This document shows, one piece after another, positions 1-6,880 of a stretch of 15,684 nucleotides of DNA. Under the pieces are notes generated by a model. The model ran no database searches. It worked only from the letters and a program-made list of their open reading frames with translations, and was not told the origin of the DNA. Each line of letters begins with the position of its first letter. The first letter of the stretch is position 1. The DNA comes from an uncultured bacterium (GTDB lineage Bacteria > Verrucomicrobiota > Verrucomicrobiia > Opitutales > Intestinicryptomonadaceae): positions 1-15,684 of the forward strand of contig CAJMOT010000045.1 in NCBI GenBank assembly GCA_905214995.1, read 5' to 3'. A program made the translations under genes and the position numbers.

Positions 1-1857
1 GCCTTCGGCTTCCGCCGCCGCGTCGATTACGGCCTTTTGCGCGGGCGCCGGATTTTTTTCGGACAGGGATTCGAGGATTTCCGCGGGTATCGCGCCAGCT
101 TCCCTTATTTGCGCGATTTCGCCTTTGTCGAGAAGCCCTCCGCTTTCGAGAATTTTTATCTTGCCGTCGTCGAGCTTGGCGGCGGCGGACGCCTTTTCGA
201 TCAGCGCGCCGTAGTCTTTGGAGAATTCCGCCTTCTCGGGCAGGGTGTTGCATACGTAGAGCACGACGGAGGTCGCGAGGATTATCGTCCCCGCCTTGCG
301 CAGGTAGACCTTGCCCTTGTCCCACATGTGGAGCAGCAGGCTGCGCAGCGTCGGCATTCTGTACGGCGGCAGCTCCATCAGGTACACCTCGCCCTCGCCT
401 TTGAAAGCCGTGCTTTTCAAAATCCGCGCGGCGATGAGCGCGACGGCGATGCCTATCAGGTATATGATCCACATCATCAGCGCCTGGTATTCGAGCGCGA
501 AAAACGCCGGAATTATAAGCGCGTAAATGGGCAGGCGCGCGCTGCAACTCATCAGCGGAAGAACCATTATTGTGGTTTTCCTGTCGCGCTCGGACTCTAT
601 CGAGCGGGTCGCCATTATCGCGGGCACGCTGCATCCGAAGCCGAGAATCAGCGGCACGAACGACTTCCCCTGAAGCCCGAACTTGCGCATTATGCCGTCC
701 ATGACGAACGCCGCGCGCGCCATGTATCCGCTCTCTTCGAGAAGCGAGAGCGCAAGGAACATGAAAAGTATGTTCGGCAGAAACACGATGACTCCGCCCA
801 CGCCGCCGATTATCCCGTCGGTTATGAGGTCGCGCAGGTAGGGCAGGGTTTCGCCGCCCCACGCGGACTTTACCAGATCTGAAAGCCGGCCGAAAAAGTC
901 CTCTATCCAGCCCATCAGAGGGTCGGCGCACGTAAAGGTGAACCAGAACGTCGCGTACATTATCGCCAGAAACAGCGGAAGCCCCAAAAATTTGTTCGTG
1001 AGCGCCAAGTCTATGGCGTCGGAAATTTCGCGACGCTTTTCGCCGGAGGTCGACACCGCCCCGCGGCACGCGCCCGAGAGCATCGCGTACCTCCTGTCCG
1101 CCATGAAGGTCGACGTGTCGTCGATTGCGTGTATGTCGGAGAGGTGCTTTATCTGTTCGGCGGCCTCTTTCCATGCGGGGCGCAATTCGGGAATCTTCAT
1201 CGTGCACGTGTCGCTTTCGAGCAGCTTTATGGCAAAAAACCTCGACGGTATGTGCGCGTATTTTTCAATCCCGAGCGAGTCTATTTTGCGCGCCACCGCG
1301 TCGAGCGACTCGTCTATGTCCGCCCCGTATGATAGCATCGGAACCCCGTGGGAGTCGAGGCCGCCGAGCGCTTTGGCGAGCTTGTCCACGAGCGGCTTTA
1401 CGCCCTCGCGGGTGCGCCCCACAGTCATCGCAATCGGGGAGCCGAAGTATTTTTCGAGCTTGGGTATGTCGAATTTCATGCCCTTTTTGCGCGCGTCGTC
1501 GCTCATGTTGAAAGCCAGCGCCATCGGAATGTGAAGCTCGGCAAGCTGCGTTGTGAGATACAGCCCCCTGTTGGGCGCGGAGGCGTCGATTACGTTTATT
1601 ATGAGGTCTATCCCCTTGCGGGTGAGCTCGTCGAACGCGACTGCCTCCTCGGGCGAGTTTGACGACAGCGAATATATGCCCGGCAGGTCTATGAGCTCTA
1701 TTTCCGCCTCCCCTATGCGGAAGCTGCCAGCCTTGCTTTCGACGGTGACGCCCGGATAGTTGCCGACGTGCTGCCTCGCGCCCGTGAGGGCGTTGAATAT
1801 GGAGGTTTTCCCGCAGTTGGGATTTCCGGCAAGGGCGATTTTATAGCGTTTTTTCAT
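1..1857 (-). CDS. feoB: Ferrous iron transport protein B, FeoB (3' end outside the window)
   Basis: Inner-membrane Fe(II) permease with an N-terminal G domain. 619 codons are visible from the ATG at 1857 and the frame is still open at base 1, so the C-terminus is cut off. G-domain motifs seen: G1 GNPNCGKTS (residues 11-19), G2 region GNYPGVTVE (32-40), G3 DLPG (57-60) and G4 NMSD (117-120). The membrane part follows, with segments typical of the family such as LEESGYMARAAFVMD and GFGCSVPA. After a KAGTII segment near residue 521 there is a hydrophilic, charged stretch (about 545-619) before the remaining helices, which would lie outside the window. The start overlaps the end of feoA by 17 bp in another frame, so the two are probably translationally coupled. 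An AAGGGG sequence about 9 nt upstream can serve as ribosome binding site. Identification is firm. Confidence 0.97.
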   Translation of the reverse strand, partial: MKKRYKIALAGNPNCGKTSIFNALTGARQHVGNYPGVTVESKAGSFRIGEAEIELIDLPGIYSLSSNSPEEAVAFDELTRKGIDLIINVIDASAPNRGLYLTTQLAELHIPMALAFNMSDDARKKGMKFDIPKLEKYFGSPIAMTVGRTREGVKPLVDKLAKALGGLDSHGVPMLSYGADIDESLDAVARKIDSLGIEKYAHIPSRFFAIKLLESDTCTMKIPELRPAWKEAAEQIKHLSDIHAIDDTSTFMADRRYAMLSGACRGAVSTSGEKRREISDAIDLALTNKFLGLPLFLAIMYATFWFTFTCADPLMGWIEDFFGRLSDLVKSAWGGETLPYLRDLITDGIIGGVGGVIVFLPNILFMFLALSLLEESGYMARAAFVMDGIMRKFGLQGKSFVPLILGFGCSVPAIMATRSIESERDRKTTIMVLPLMSCSARLPIYALIIPAFFALEYQALMMWIIYLIGIAVALIAARILKSTAFKGEGEVYLMELPPYRMPTLRSLLLHMWDKGKVYLRKAGTIILATSVVLYVCNTLPEKAEFSKDYGALIEKASAAAKLDDGKIKILESGGLLDKGEIAQIREAGAIPAEILESLSEKNPAPAQKAVIDAAAEAEG

Positions 1858-2131
1858 TTTCGCCGCCCCTTTTCAAAAGTATGTTTTTCGCGTCGGAGGA
1901 ATGCAGCGCCATGCTCGTCTGCATGACTTTCACCCTTATCAGCCCGCCGAATGGCGCGTGCGCCTGCATTACGAGCTCCGTTCCGGGCACGAGCCCGACG
2001 TCGGAGAATTTTTTCTCACCCCGCGAGTTGGGAATTATTTTGACGACCGTAGCCGTCGCGCCGACCGGAAGGTCTGCGAGCGTAAGCGGCTTTTCGCCGC
2101 CGGAATTTTCCGTTTGTCTGTCTGTTGTCAT
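1841..2131 (-). CDS. feoA: Ferrous iron transport protein A, FeoA
   Basis: Small cytoplasmic SH3-like partner of FeoB, 96 residues. The family core is clear: LTLADLPVGATATV (about 16-29), then a central segment with DVGLVPGTELVM (about 44-55) and the final strand IRVKVMQTSMALHSSDAKNILL. The first ~14 residues are polar and precede the usual FeoA start, giving a slightly longer protein than the typical 75-85 residues. There is no good Shine-Dalgarno site before the ATG at 2131, so an internal start cannot be excluded. It is the first gene of the feoAB operon. Two palindromic operators and a candidate promoter lie in its leader, which suggests control by a DtxR/MntR-type metalloregulator (inference). 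Confidence 0.93.
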   Translation of the reverse strand: MTTDRQTENSGGEKPLTLADLPVGATATVVKIIPNSRGEKKFSDVGLVPGTELVMQAHAPFGGLIRVKVMQTSMALHSSDAKNILLKRGGENEKTL

Positions 2132-2204
2132 AATCTGTTGCGTTTGGAAATTTTTTAGGGATTCAATCCAGTTCCGCAGAAAAAGGGCGCGGAGATTTTT
2201 TAAA

Positions 2205-2220
2205 GTTAGATAAATCTAAC
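2205..2220 (-). promoter_or_regulatory. DtxR/MntR-like operator, proximal site of feoAB
   Basis: The 16-mer GTTAGATAAATCTAAC is an inverted repeat with 7-bp arms (GTTAGAT/ATCTAAC) and a 2-bp centre. The TTAG-n-CTAA core resembles the operators of iron- and manganese-sensing DtxR-family repressors, and it does not resemble a Fur box. On the minus strand a TTGAAA (2231-2226) precedes it and a weak -10 candidate TAACTT (2208-2203) follows with 17-bp spacing, so a bound protein would block this possible second promoter. The regulator family is inferred from the motif alone. Confidence 0.65.
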
Positions 2221-2237
2221 ATTTTTTTCAAAAGATA

Positions 2238-2282
2238 CCCGCGCTCCGGCGCGCCTTTTCGCGCGCTTGCCGAAGCGCGGGA
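2238..2282 (-). other. GC-rich hairpin in the feoAB leader
   Basis: CCCGCGCT (2238-2245) pairs with AGCGCGGG (2275-2282). After one mismatch the stem continues with CGGC against GCCG, leaving a loop rich in GC and TTTT. It sits between the two operators, inside the leader that a transcript from the distal promoter would carry. No T-run follows the stem directly on the minus strand, so it is not a standard terminator. It may be a leader structure or simply a consequence of high GC. Confidence 0.4.
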
Positions 2283-2319
2283 CGGGAGATGTTTTTGAAA
2301 GAACCCTATTTTTGTCCCG

Positions 2320-2348
2320 ATAAAAGTTAGATTAAGCTAACATGTCAA
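2320..2348 (-). promoter_or_regulatory. feoAB distal promoter with embedded DtxR/MntR-like operator
   Basis: On the minus strand a consensus -35 TTGACA (2348-2343) is followed by exactly 17 bp and a -10 TTTTAT (2325-2320, 4 of 6 matches). The spacer is almost entirely the palindrome at 2326-2341 (plus-strand GTTAGATTAAGCTAAC, one mismatched pair), which shares its GTTAGAT half-site with the site at 2205-2220. An operator filling the -35/-10 spacer is a typical arrangement for repression. Expected transcription start is about 2313, giving feoA a leader of about 180 nt. Confidence 0.65.
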
Positions 2349-2488
2349 GCAAAAATCTGAATTTGCTTTCCACTCGTCTGGAAAAACGGGGCGGGCGGCA
2401 ATGCGCAAAAGTTTGCGCAAACGGGGAACGGCGCAGAAAGAGGGAAGCGCAGGCAGTTTGCCTCCTCGACGCATTTGGGAGGCGCGCG
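2349..2488. other. Intergenic region with short palindromes, no gene seen
   Basis: This stretch lies between the feoAB promoter and the stop of the DUF2062 gene. It contains two overlapping palindromes, TGCGCAAAAGTTTGCGCA (2402-2419, 8-bp arms) and GTTTGCGCAAAC (2411-2422, perfect), and a GGCAGTTTGCC inverted repeat (2452-2462). A GCCTCC/GGAGGC pair (2460-2465 and 2478-2483) lies just past the DUF2062 stop. None is followed by a T-run on the minus strand, so I do not call an intrinsic terminator. I see no credible coding frame. Confidence 0.4.
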
Positions 2489-2965
2489 TCAGATCTGGCC
2501 GCGCTTGCGCCTGTAGCTTACCACCATTCCCTTTACGGCAAAATAGGTCAGCGGGGTCATTATGGCGGCAAACAGGGCTCCCCCTACGAGGAACCCCATG
2601 ACGAGGTCGGCGCCGGTCTTCATCAGCGCGTCGTAGCTCTGCGCCGTTATGACGTCAGACATCGCGGTTTTTATCGCCGCGTAGCTTATTTTTTTGCCCA
2701 TCAGCAGGCAGCCTACGTAGCATTGTATCGGATATATCAGGAAAATCGTAAAATGGTTCGTTATGAGCGTTCCCAGCGTCGCCCCGATTTTGCTGCCTTT
2801 CAGCAGAAAGGAGGTTGGTATGGAAAAGAGGAGCTGGAATCCGAACGGGCAGATGCAGCCCCAGAACATGCCTATCGCCCAGCCGCGCGCTATGTACTCC
2901 GGCGTGGCCTGCTCGCCCACAATCTTGTTGTACAGCTCCCTGAATTTTTCCCTGATCTTTCCCAT
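2489..2965 (-). CDS. DUF2062 family membrane protein
   Basis: 158-residue protein matching the DUF2062 family (PF09835), whose function is unknown. After a short charged N-terminus come the family-like ATPEYIARGWAIGMFWGC (about 20-37) and a first hydrophobic segment running to PFGFQLLFSIPTSFLL. A second segment follows around LGTLITNHFTIFLIYPIQCYVG (about 64-85). A third, MGFLVGGALFAAIMTPLTYFAV (about 122-143), precedes a basic tail (YRRKRGQ). It probably sits in the inner membrane. A strong GGGGGA ribosome binding site lies 9 nt before the ATG. The gene starts 12 bp after the DedA-family stop, so the two form an operon. Family assignment is from recognisable motifs; the role is unknown. Confidence 0.85.
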   Translation of the reverse strand: MGKIREKFRELYNKIVGEQATPEYIARGWAIGMFWGCICPFGFQLLFSIPTSFLLKGSKIGATLGTLITNHFTIFLIYPIQCYVGCLLMGKKISYAAIKTAMSDVITAQSYDALMKTGADLVMGFLVGGALFAAIMTPLTYFAVKGMVVSYRRKRGQI

Positions 2966-2977
2966 GAAAATTTCCCC

Positions 2978-3661
2978 CTATGCGCGTTTTTGACCCATTA
3001 TTCTGCGGTGCAGCGCGGCGTAGGCCGCCACCGCAAGCGCGAGGCCCGCGATAATCCAGAGGTAGTGTTCGTTTACTATGTCGGTGCCCTTGCGGACGAG
3101 CTCAAGATATGTGATGTCGCCCGAGAGGTACCCGAAATAGTACCCGACCGCCGAGAGAATCGCCGTCCAAATCCCCGCCCCCAACGCCGTAAAGAGCGTG
3201 AAGCGTGCTATGTTCATGCGCGCGAGCCCCGCCGGAATCGAGATCAGCTGGCGTATGGCGGGAAGCAGCCGGCAGACGAAAGTGACGATTTCCCCGTATT
3301 CGCGGAAGATCTCTTCGGCGCGGTCGAGGGCGGCCTCCTTCAAGAAGAAATATTTTCCGTACTTGTGCAAAAACGGCCTGCCGAGCCATATTGCGAGCGC
3401 GTAGTTTACGAAAGCTCCCGCTATCGAGCCCGCCGTGCCTATCAGTATTATGACGCACAGGTCGAGCGGCCGGGAGCCCGTTAGCATATCATATCTGGCG
3501 GCGAGAAATCCCGCGGGTATCATCACCACCTCGCTCGGGAAGGGTATGAAAGAGCTCTCTACCGCCATAAAGACGAATATGAAGAAGCAGAACAGAAACG
3601 GATACGCCTGCGAATAGGCAGCGAAAGTTTCTATGTAATTTGCTATTAAGTCCGCCGACAT
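2978..3661 (-). CDS. DedA family (VTT/SNARE-associated domain) membrane protein
   Basis: 227-residue inner-membrane protein of the DedA superfamily, some members of which help flip lipid carriers or maintain the membrane potential. Family features seen: ESSFIPFPSEVVMIPAGFLA (about 35-54) with its acidic and proline residues, the glycine-rich GTAGSIAGAFVNYALAIWLG (75-94), and the signature FVCRLLPAIRQLISIPAG (about 128-145) with two conserved arginines (R131, R137). Helices follow at about 155-180 and 200-216. I start it at the ATG at 3661 rather than the in-frame start at 3715, because the extension (MPLLCEKCARAG...) is unlike the family and would begin upstream of the likely transcription start near 3698. 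It is the first gene of an operon with DUF2062. Which DedA subgroup it belongs to cannot be told. Confidence 0.9.
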   Translation of the reverse strand: MSADLIANYIETFAAYSQAYPFLFCFFIFVFMAVESSFIPFPSEVVMIPAGFLAARYDMLTGSRPLDLCVIILIGTAGSIAGAFVNYALAIWLGRPFLHKYGKYFFLKEAALDRAEEIFREYGEIVTFVCRLLPAIRQLISIPAGLARMNIARFTLFTALGAGIWTAILSAVGYYFGYLSGDITYLELVRKGTDIVNEHYLWIIAGLALAVAAYAALHRRIMGQKRA

Positions 3662-3704
3662 TTTTATTTTGGGTTCCGTCCCGGCCCGGGCGCATTTTTC
3701 GCAC

Positions 3705-3734
3705 AATAAAGGCAACTTTGCCCGCGCGCGTCAA
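3705..3734 (-). promoter_or_regulatory. Candidate sigma-70 promoter of the DedA/DUF2062 operon
   Basis: Minus-strand TTGACG (3734-3729), 18-bp spacer, TTTATT (3710-3705, 4 of 6). The predicted start near 3698 gives a leader of about 37 nt to the ATG at 3661. It lies in the 162-bp gap after waaA. That gap also holds the inverted repeat GGAAAG/CTTTCC (3784-3789 and 3798-3803) and a GCGCG/CGCGC pair, but no clear intrinsic terminator. Confidence 0.5.
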
Positions 3735-3823
3735 CTTATAAATTGCCGGCGGCGGAACCGGTGCGCGATTTCCCGCGCGCTCCGGAAAGACGCCCGACTT
3801 TCCCATGCCGCAGGCGCGGCGCG

Positions 3824-5101
3824 CTACAAAAATTTGCAGACGGCGTCGAAATCCCGCTTTGCGGCGCCTACGTTTGAAGAGCGCCACCTTTTTGCGGCTT
3901 CTGCGAGGGTTGCGCGCAGGTCGGGATTTTTCGCCAGCCTCGCGATTTCCGCGACCGCTTCGTCCGCGTTCGGAACTTTTACGGCGGCGGCGGACTCTTC
4001 GAGAGTGGCGCATATCCTGCGGAAATTCGTCATGTTCGGTCCGTACACCATGGGCACCCCGAGGGCGGCGCAGTCTATCGGCGTCTGCCCGCCGTCGTTG
4101 GGCGGCAGCGACTTGCCTATGAACGCCAAGTCCGCCGCCTGCGTCAGGGCGCGCAGCTCGCCCGTCGTGTCCGCCAGATACGCGAGCGTTCCCTTGGGGG
4201 CTTGCGGCGAGACGCTCCTGACGCAGTGGGGGAGGTTTTTTATGAGGTCGATTATCTGCGCCCTCCTTTCGGCGTGCCGCGGGACGAGCAGCAGGCGGCA
4301 ATCGATTCCGTCGGCGCGCAGTTTCGCCGCGGCGCGCAAGAGCATTTCCTCCTCGCCCGGCCAAGTGGACGAGCCCAACAGCACAAATGAATCTTCTTCA
4401 AATCCGAGCCGCCCGCGCAGCTCCGCCCTTTCGCGTTCGCCGAGCGATTCGGCGGGCTTGGAGTCGAATTTCAGGTTGCCCGCGCAGAAGGTTTTGCGCG
4501 GATCCGCCCCGAGCGACAGGAATCTGCCCATGTCGAGCTCTCCGGACGCCGCGACGAGCGATAGCTTGTCGAGCAGCCGCCGCGCGACCCAGGGGAAGCG
4601 CGAATATCTGCGAAAGCTCTTGTCGGACATTCTCGCGTTTATGAGGAGCGCGGGAACTTTTCTCTCGGCGGCTCGGTGCAGGTGTTCGGGCCAGAGCTCC
4701 CCTTCCATCATGGCGACCGCATCGGGCTTTATCCTGTCCCACGCGCTCTTTGAAAACGGGAAAAAATCGAACGGGAAAATCCCCGCGTAAAAAATTTTTT
4801 CGGCGTATTTTTTGCGCAGCACTGCGTATCCGGTGCTGGTCGTTGTGGTGACGACGGTTTCGATGTCGCCGCGCGCGTTCAGCAGGTCTATAAGCGGAGA
4901 AAGCGCCTCGACCTCGCCGACGCTCACTGCCTGGATCCATATCCGCTTTTTGCCCGCGGCGGGCGGCGGGAGGTTTTTTTGCCGCCCGAAGCGGTGGGAA
5001 AAATCGAGTCCGTATCCGCCCCTGCGGAGCATTCTGAGCCCGTAATACGGGGCGGATAACAGCAGAGCGGGCAAAAACAGCGCCCTGTAAAGCCAGATCA
5101 T
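3824..5101 (-). CDS. waaA: 3-deoxy-D-manno-octulosonic acid (Kdo) transferase
   Basis: WaaA transfers Kdo from CMP-Kdo to lipid IVA at the cytoplasmic face of the inner membrane, the first step of LPS core assembly. At 425 residues it has the normal family length. An N-terminal membrane anchor (about 3-21) precedes a GT-B fold. Visible signatures: AVSVGEVEAL with the probable catalytic base E63; TTTTSTGYAV (about 85-94); FPFDFFPFSKSAWDRIKPD (about 109-127); EGELWP (about 133-138); INARMSDKS (about 154-162); and GNLKFDS (about 208-214). The C-terminal half has the NDGGQTPIDCAALGVPMVYGPNMTNF segment, in pieces typical of nucleotide-sugar binding. It begins one base after the ketosynthase stop (TGA-G-ATG), so it is the last gene of a coupled operon with lipid-type enzymes. 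Confidence 0.95.
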   Translation of the reverse strand: MIWLYRALFLPALLLSAPYYGLRMLRRGGYGLDFSHRFGRQKNLPPPAAGKKRIWIQAVSVGEVEALSPLIDLLNARGDIETVVTTTTSTGYAVLRKKYAEKIFYAGIFPFDFFPFSKSAWDRIKPDAVAMMEGELWPEHLHRAAERKVPALLINARMSDKSFRRYSRFPWVARRLLDKLSLVAASGELDMGRFLSLGADPRKTFCAGNLKFDSKPAESLGERERAELRGRLGFEEDSFVLLGSSTWPGEEEMLLRAAAKLRADGIDCRLLLVPRHAERRAQIIDLIKNLPHCVRSVSPQAPKGTLAYLADTTGELRALTQAADLAFIGKSLPPNDGGQTPIDCAALGVPMVYGPNMTNFRRICATLEESAAAVKVPNADEAVAEIARLAKNPDLRATLAEAAKRWRSSNVGAAKRDFDAVCKFL

Positions 5102-5102
5102 C

Positions 5103-6365
5103 TCACGCCTTTTGGAGGACTATCGCGACGTTCGCGCCGCCGAATCCGCTCGAGAGCGACATGGAGATGTCGGGGGAACGCATTTGCGTCTCGGTTATTA
5201 TATCGAGCCCTTCGGTTTCGGGATCCGGCTCGGATATGTGGGCGGAGCCCGGCGTGAAACCCTCTTTCATCGCGAGCGCGCAGAATGCGGCCTCCATTAC
5301 GCCCGCGAGCGACAGCCCGTGGCCGGTGATTGCCTTGGTGGAGCTTATCATCGCCTTCGGCGACGGCCCGAAAACGGATTTTATCGCCTTCATTTCGGCG
5401 GCGTCGCCCATTGGGGTTGAGGTTGCGTGGGCGTTTATGTATCCCACTTCGTCGGGAGAAATTCCCGAGCTTGCGAGGGCGAATTTAACGGCGTTGGCGA
5501 CCCCCGCGCCGTCGGGTTGGGGAATCGCGACATTGTAGCCGTCGCTTGCCTGACCCCAGCCGAGCATCCGCGCGTAGATTTTCGCCCCCCTCTCCCGCGC
5601 GCATTCCTCGTCTTCAAGGACGGCGACGACCCCGCCGCCGGTTCCTACGAATCCGTCCCTGTTTTTGTCAAACGGGCGCGAGGCGGTCTCGGGGTCGGGG
5701 TTCACGCTGAGGGCCCTCATTCCGACAAACGGCAGGAGCGTGCGCATATTGCCGTCTTCGCCGCCGACGACGAACATTCTCTTCTGGCGGCCGCTCGCGA
5801 TTTCGTCGAAGGCGAACCCCATCGCATGCGCGCTGCTTGCGCAGGCGGAGGCGAACCCGCAGCTTGCGCCCTTTATCTTGTACGCCGATACGAGGTTGAA
5901 GGAGAGCGTTCCTACTATTGAGCAGACTATCGCGAACGGGAAACACCGCATGGCCCCCACTTTGTCCATCTTCTGCATGTGGTGGTAGAGCATTCCGGAG
6001 GAGCCCGCAGACGCCGTGTACATGCCCGTCATGACGTTTGAAATATCCTCCGGAGAGAGGCTGGCGTCGCGTATGGCCTGCTCCATCGCGCAGTAGGCGT
6101 ACAGGCAGTGGGGGGCGAATCCGCGCAGGACGTCGCGGCGCACGCGGTATTCGGGCGGGTACGTCCAGTCCTCGGGGTCGCAGCTTTCGGTGTCGAAATT
6201 TTTTATCGTGCCGACGCACTTGGCGGGTATTTTGGGGTCGTCGAACGGCTTGTAGCGCTCTATGCCGTTTTTGAGGCTTACAAGGCTTTCGGCGACCGAT
6301 TTCGCGTCGTTGCCTATGCTTGTGACGAATCCCAGGCCCGTTATGGCGACGTTCTTTTTGCTCAT
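5103..6365 (-). CDS. Beta-ketoacyl-[acyl-carrier-protein] synthase (FabF/KAS II-like)
   Basis: 420-residue condensing enzyme of the FabB/FabF thiolase fold, which extends acyl-ACP by decarboxylative Claisen condensation with malonyl-ACP. The full Cys-His-His set is present: C175 in SACASSAHA, H313 in NAHATSTPMGD, and H349 in ITGHGLSLAG with K344 (STKAITGH). The glycine-rich C-terminal SSGFGGANVAIVL is also intact. The segment around the second histidine reads GHGLSLAG rather than the usual GHLLGAAG, and the segment before the cysteine (KGASCGFASAC) differs from canonical FabF. It is therefore probably a specialised paralogue rather than the housekeeping FabF (inference). The start follows the dehydratase stop by one base (TGA-C-ATG). 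No acyl carrier protein gene is visible in the window. Confidence 0.9.
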   Translation of the reverse strand: MSKKNVAITGLGFVTSIGNDAKSVAESLVSLKNGIERYKPFDDPKIPAKCVGTIKNFDTESCDPEDWTYPPEYRVRRDVLRGFAPHCLYAYCAMEQAIRDASLSPEDISNVMTGMYTASAGSSGMLYHHMQKMDKVGAMRCFPFAIVCSIVGTLSFNLVSAYKIKGASCGFASACASSAHAMGFAFDEIASGRQKRMFVVGGEDGNMRTLLPFVGMRALSVNPDPETASRPFDKNRDGFVGTGGGVVAVLEDEECARERGAKIYARMLGWGQASDGYNVAIPQPDGAGVANAVKFALASSGISPDEVGYINAHATSTPMGDAAEMKAIKSVFGPSPKAMISSTKAITGHGLSLAGVMEAAFCALAMKEGFTPGSAHISEPDPETEGLDIITETQMRSPDISMSLSSGFGGANVAIVLQKA

Positions 6366-6366
6366 G

Positions 6367-6822
6367 TCAGGATTTGTAATCGAATGTTAGGGTGACTTTT
6401 TCGACGAACGACGCGCGCTTTCCGCCCACCGAGCTCCTGCCCTCAAAGAAGAAGAGCGGGCGGCGTATGCGCGAGACTTTGAGCTCTATGTCGAGCGTTT
6501 CTCCGGGGCGGCAGAATCTCGAGCATCTTGCGTTGTCCGAGGATGTGAAAAATATTTTATTGGGGTCTACCGGCTTTTCTATGGCGGGGTCGGGCGAGGC
6601 GAGCAGGTACAGCACCCCGAGCTGCCCGACGGCCTCCAACATCAGGGTCGCGGGGAATATGGGATTGTTTTTGAAATGCCCCTTGAAGAAAAATTCGTCC
6701 CCCCGAATTTTGTATTTCATATTGGCCGAGCCGATTCCGATTTCCGCGGAGTCTATGAAAAGAAAAGGATCCCCGTGCGGCATCAGAGCCTCGATTTCCT
6801 GTCTGTTCAGCTTCCTGTCCAT
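6367..6822 (-). CDS. FabZ-like 3-hydroxyacyl-ACP dehydratase (hotdog fold)
   Basis: 151-residue single hotdog-domain protein of the FabZ/FabA type, which dehydrates 3-hydroxyacyl-ACP. Signatures: MPHGDPFLFID (14-24), FFFKGHFKNNPIFPATLMLEAVGQ in pieces (about 44-67) with the expected catalytic pair H49 and E63, and a C-terminal strand ending VTLTFDYKS. The usual HFPG...MPG is replaced by HFKNNPIFPA, so it is divergent from housekeeping FabZ. It is the first gene of a three-gene operon with the ketosynthase and waaA, joined by 1-nt gaps. That suggests it makes or edits an acyl chain for an envelope lipid (inference). A near-consensus promoter ends only about 11 nt before its ATG, and no Shine-Dalgarno site is seen. 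Confidence 0.87.
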   Translation of the reverse strand: MDRKLNRQEIEALMPHGDPFLFIDSAEIGIGSANMKYKIRGDEFFFKGHFKNNPIFPATLMLEAVGQLGVLYLLASPDPAIEKPVDPNKIFFTSSDNARCSRFCRPGETLDIELKVSRIRRPLFFFEGRSSVGGKRASFVEKVTLTFDYKS

Positions 6823-6839
6823 AAATTCAAACGGGGCAA

Positions 6840-6867
6840 ATTATATGGAAACCTTTCGTTTAGACAA
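6840..6867 (-). promoter_or_regulatory. Promoter of the dehydratase/ketosynthase/waaA operon
   Basis: Minus strand: -35 TTGTCT (6867-6862), 16-bp spacer, perfect -10 TATAAT (6845-6840). Expected transcription start is about 6833, only about 11 nt before the ATG at 6822. It lies in the 58-bp gap after the OGG stop, so the lipid operon can be expressed independently of the upstream repair gene. Confidence 0.65.
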
Positions 6868-6880
6868 ACAGTTTTTGGGG

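Noticed and set aside
37..882. Plus-strand frame of 281 codons at the left edge
   Set aside because: Antisense to feoB, whose G-domain and membrane motifs are unmistakable on the minus strand.
2342..3484. Long open frame on the plus strand (380 codons)
   Set aside because: It lies antisense to the DedA and DUF2062 genes, has an Arg/Tyr/His-rich composition with no domain-like pattern, and is explained as a GC-rich shadow of the minus-strand genes.
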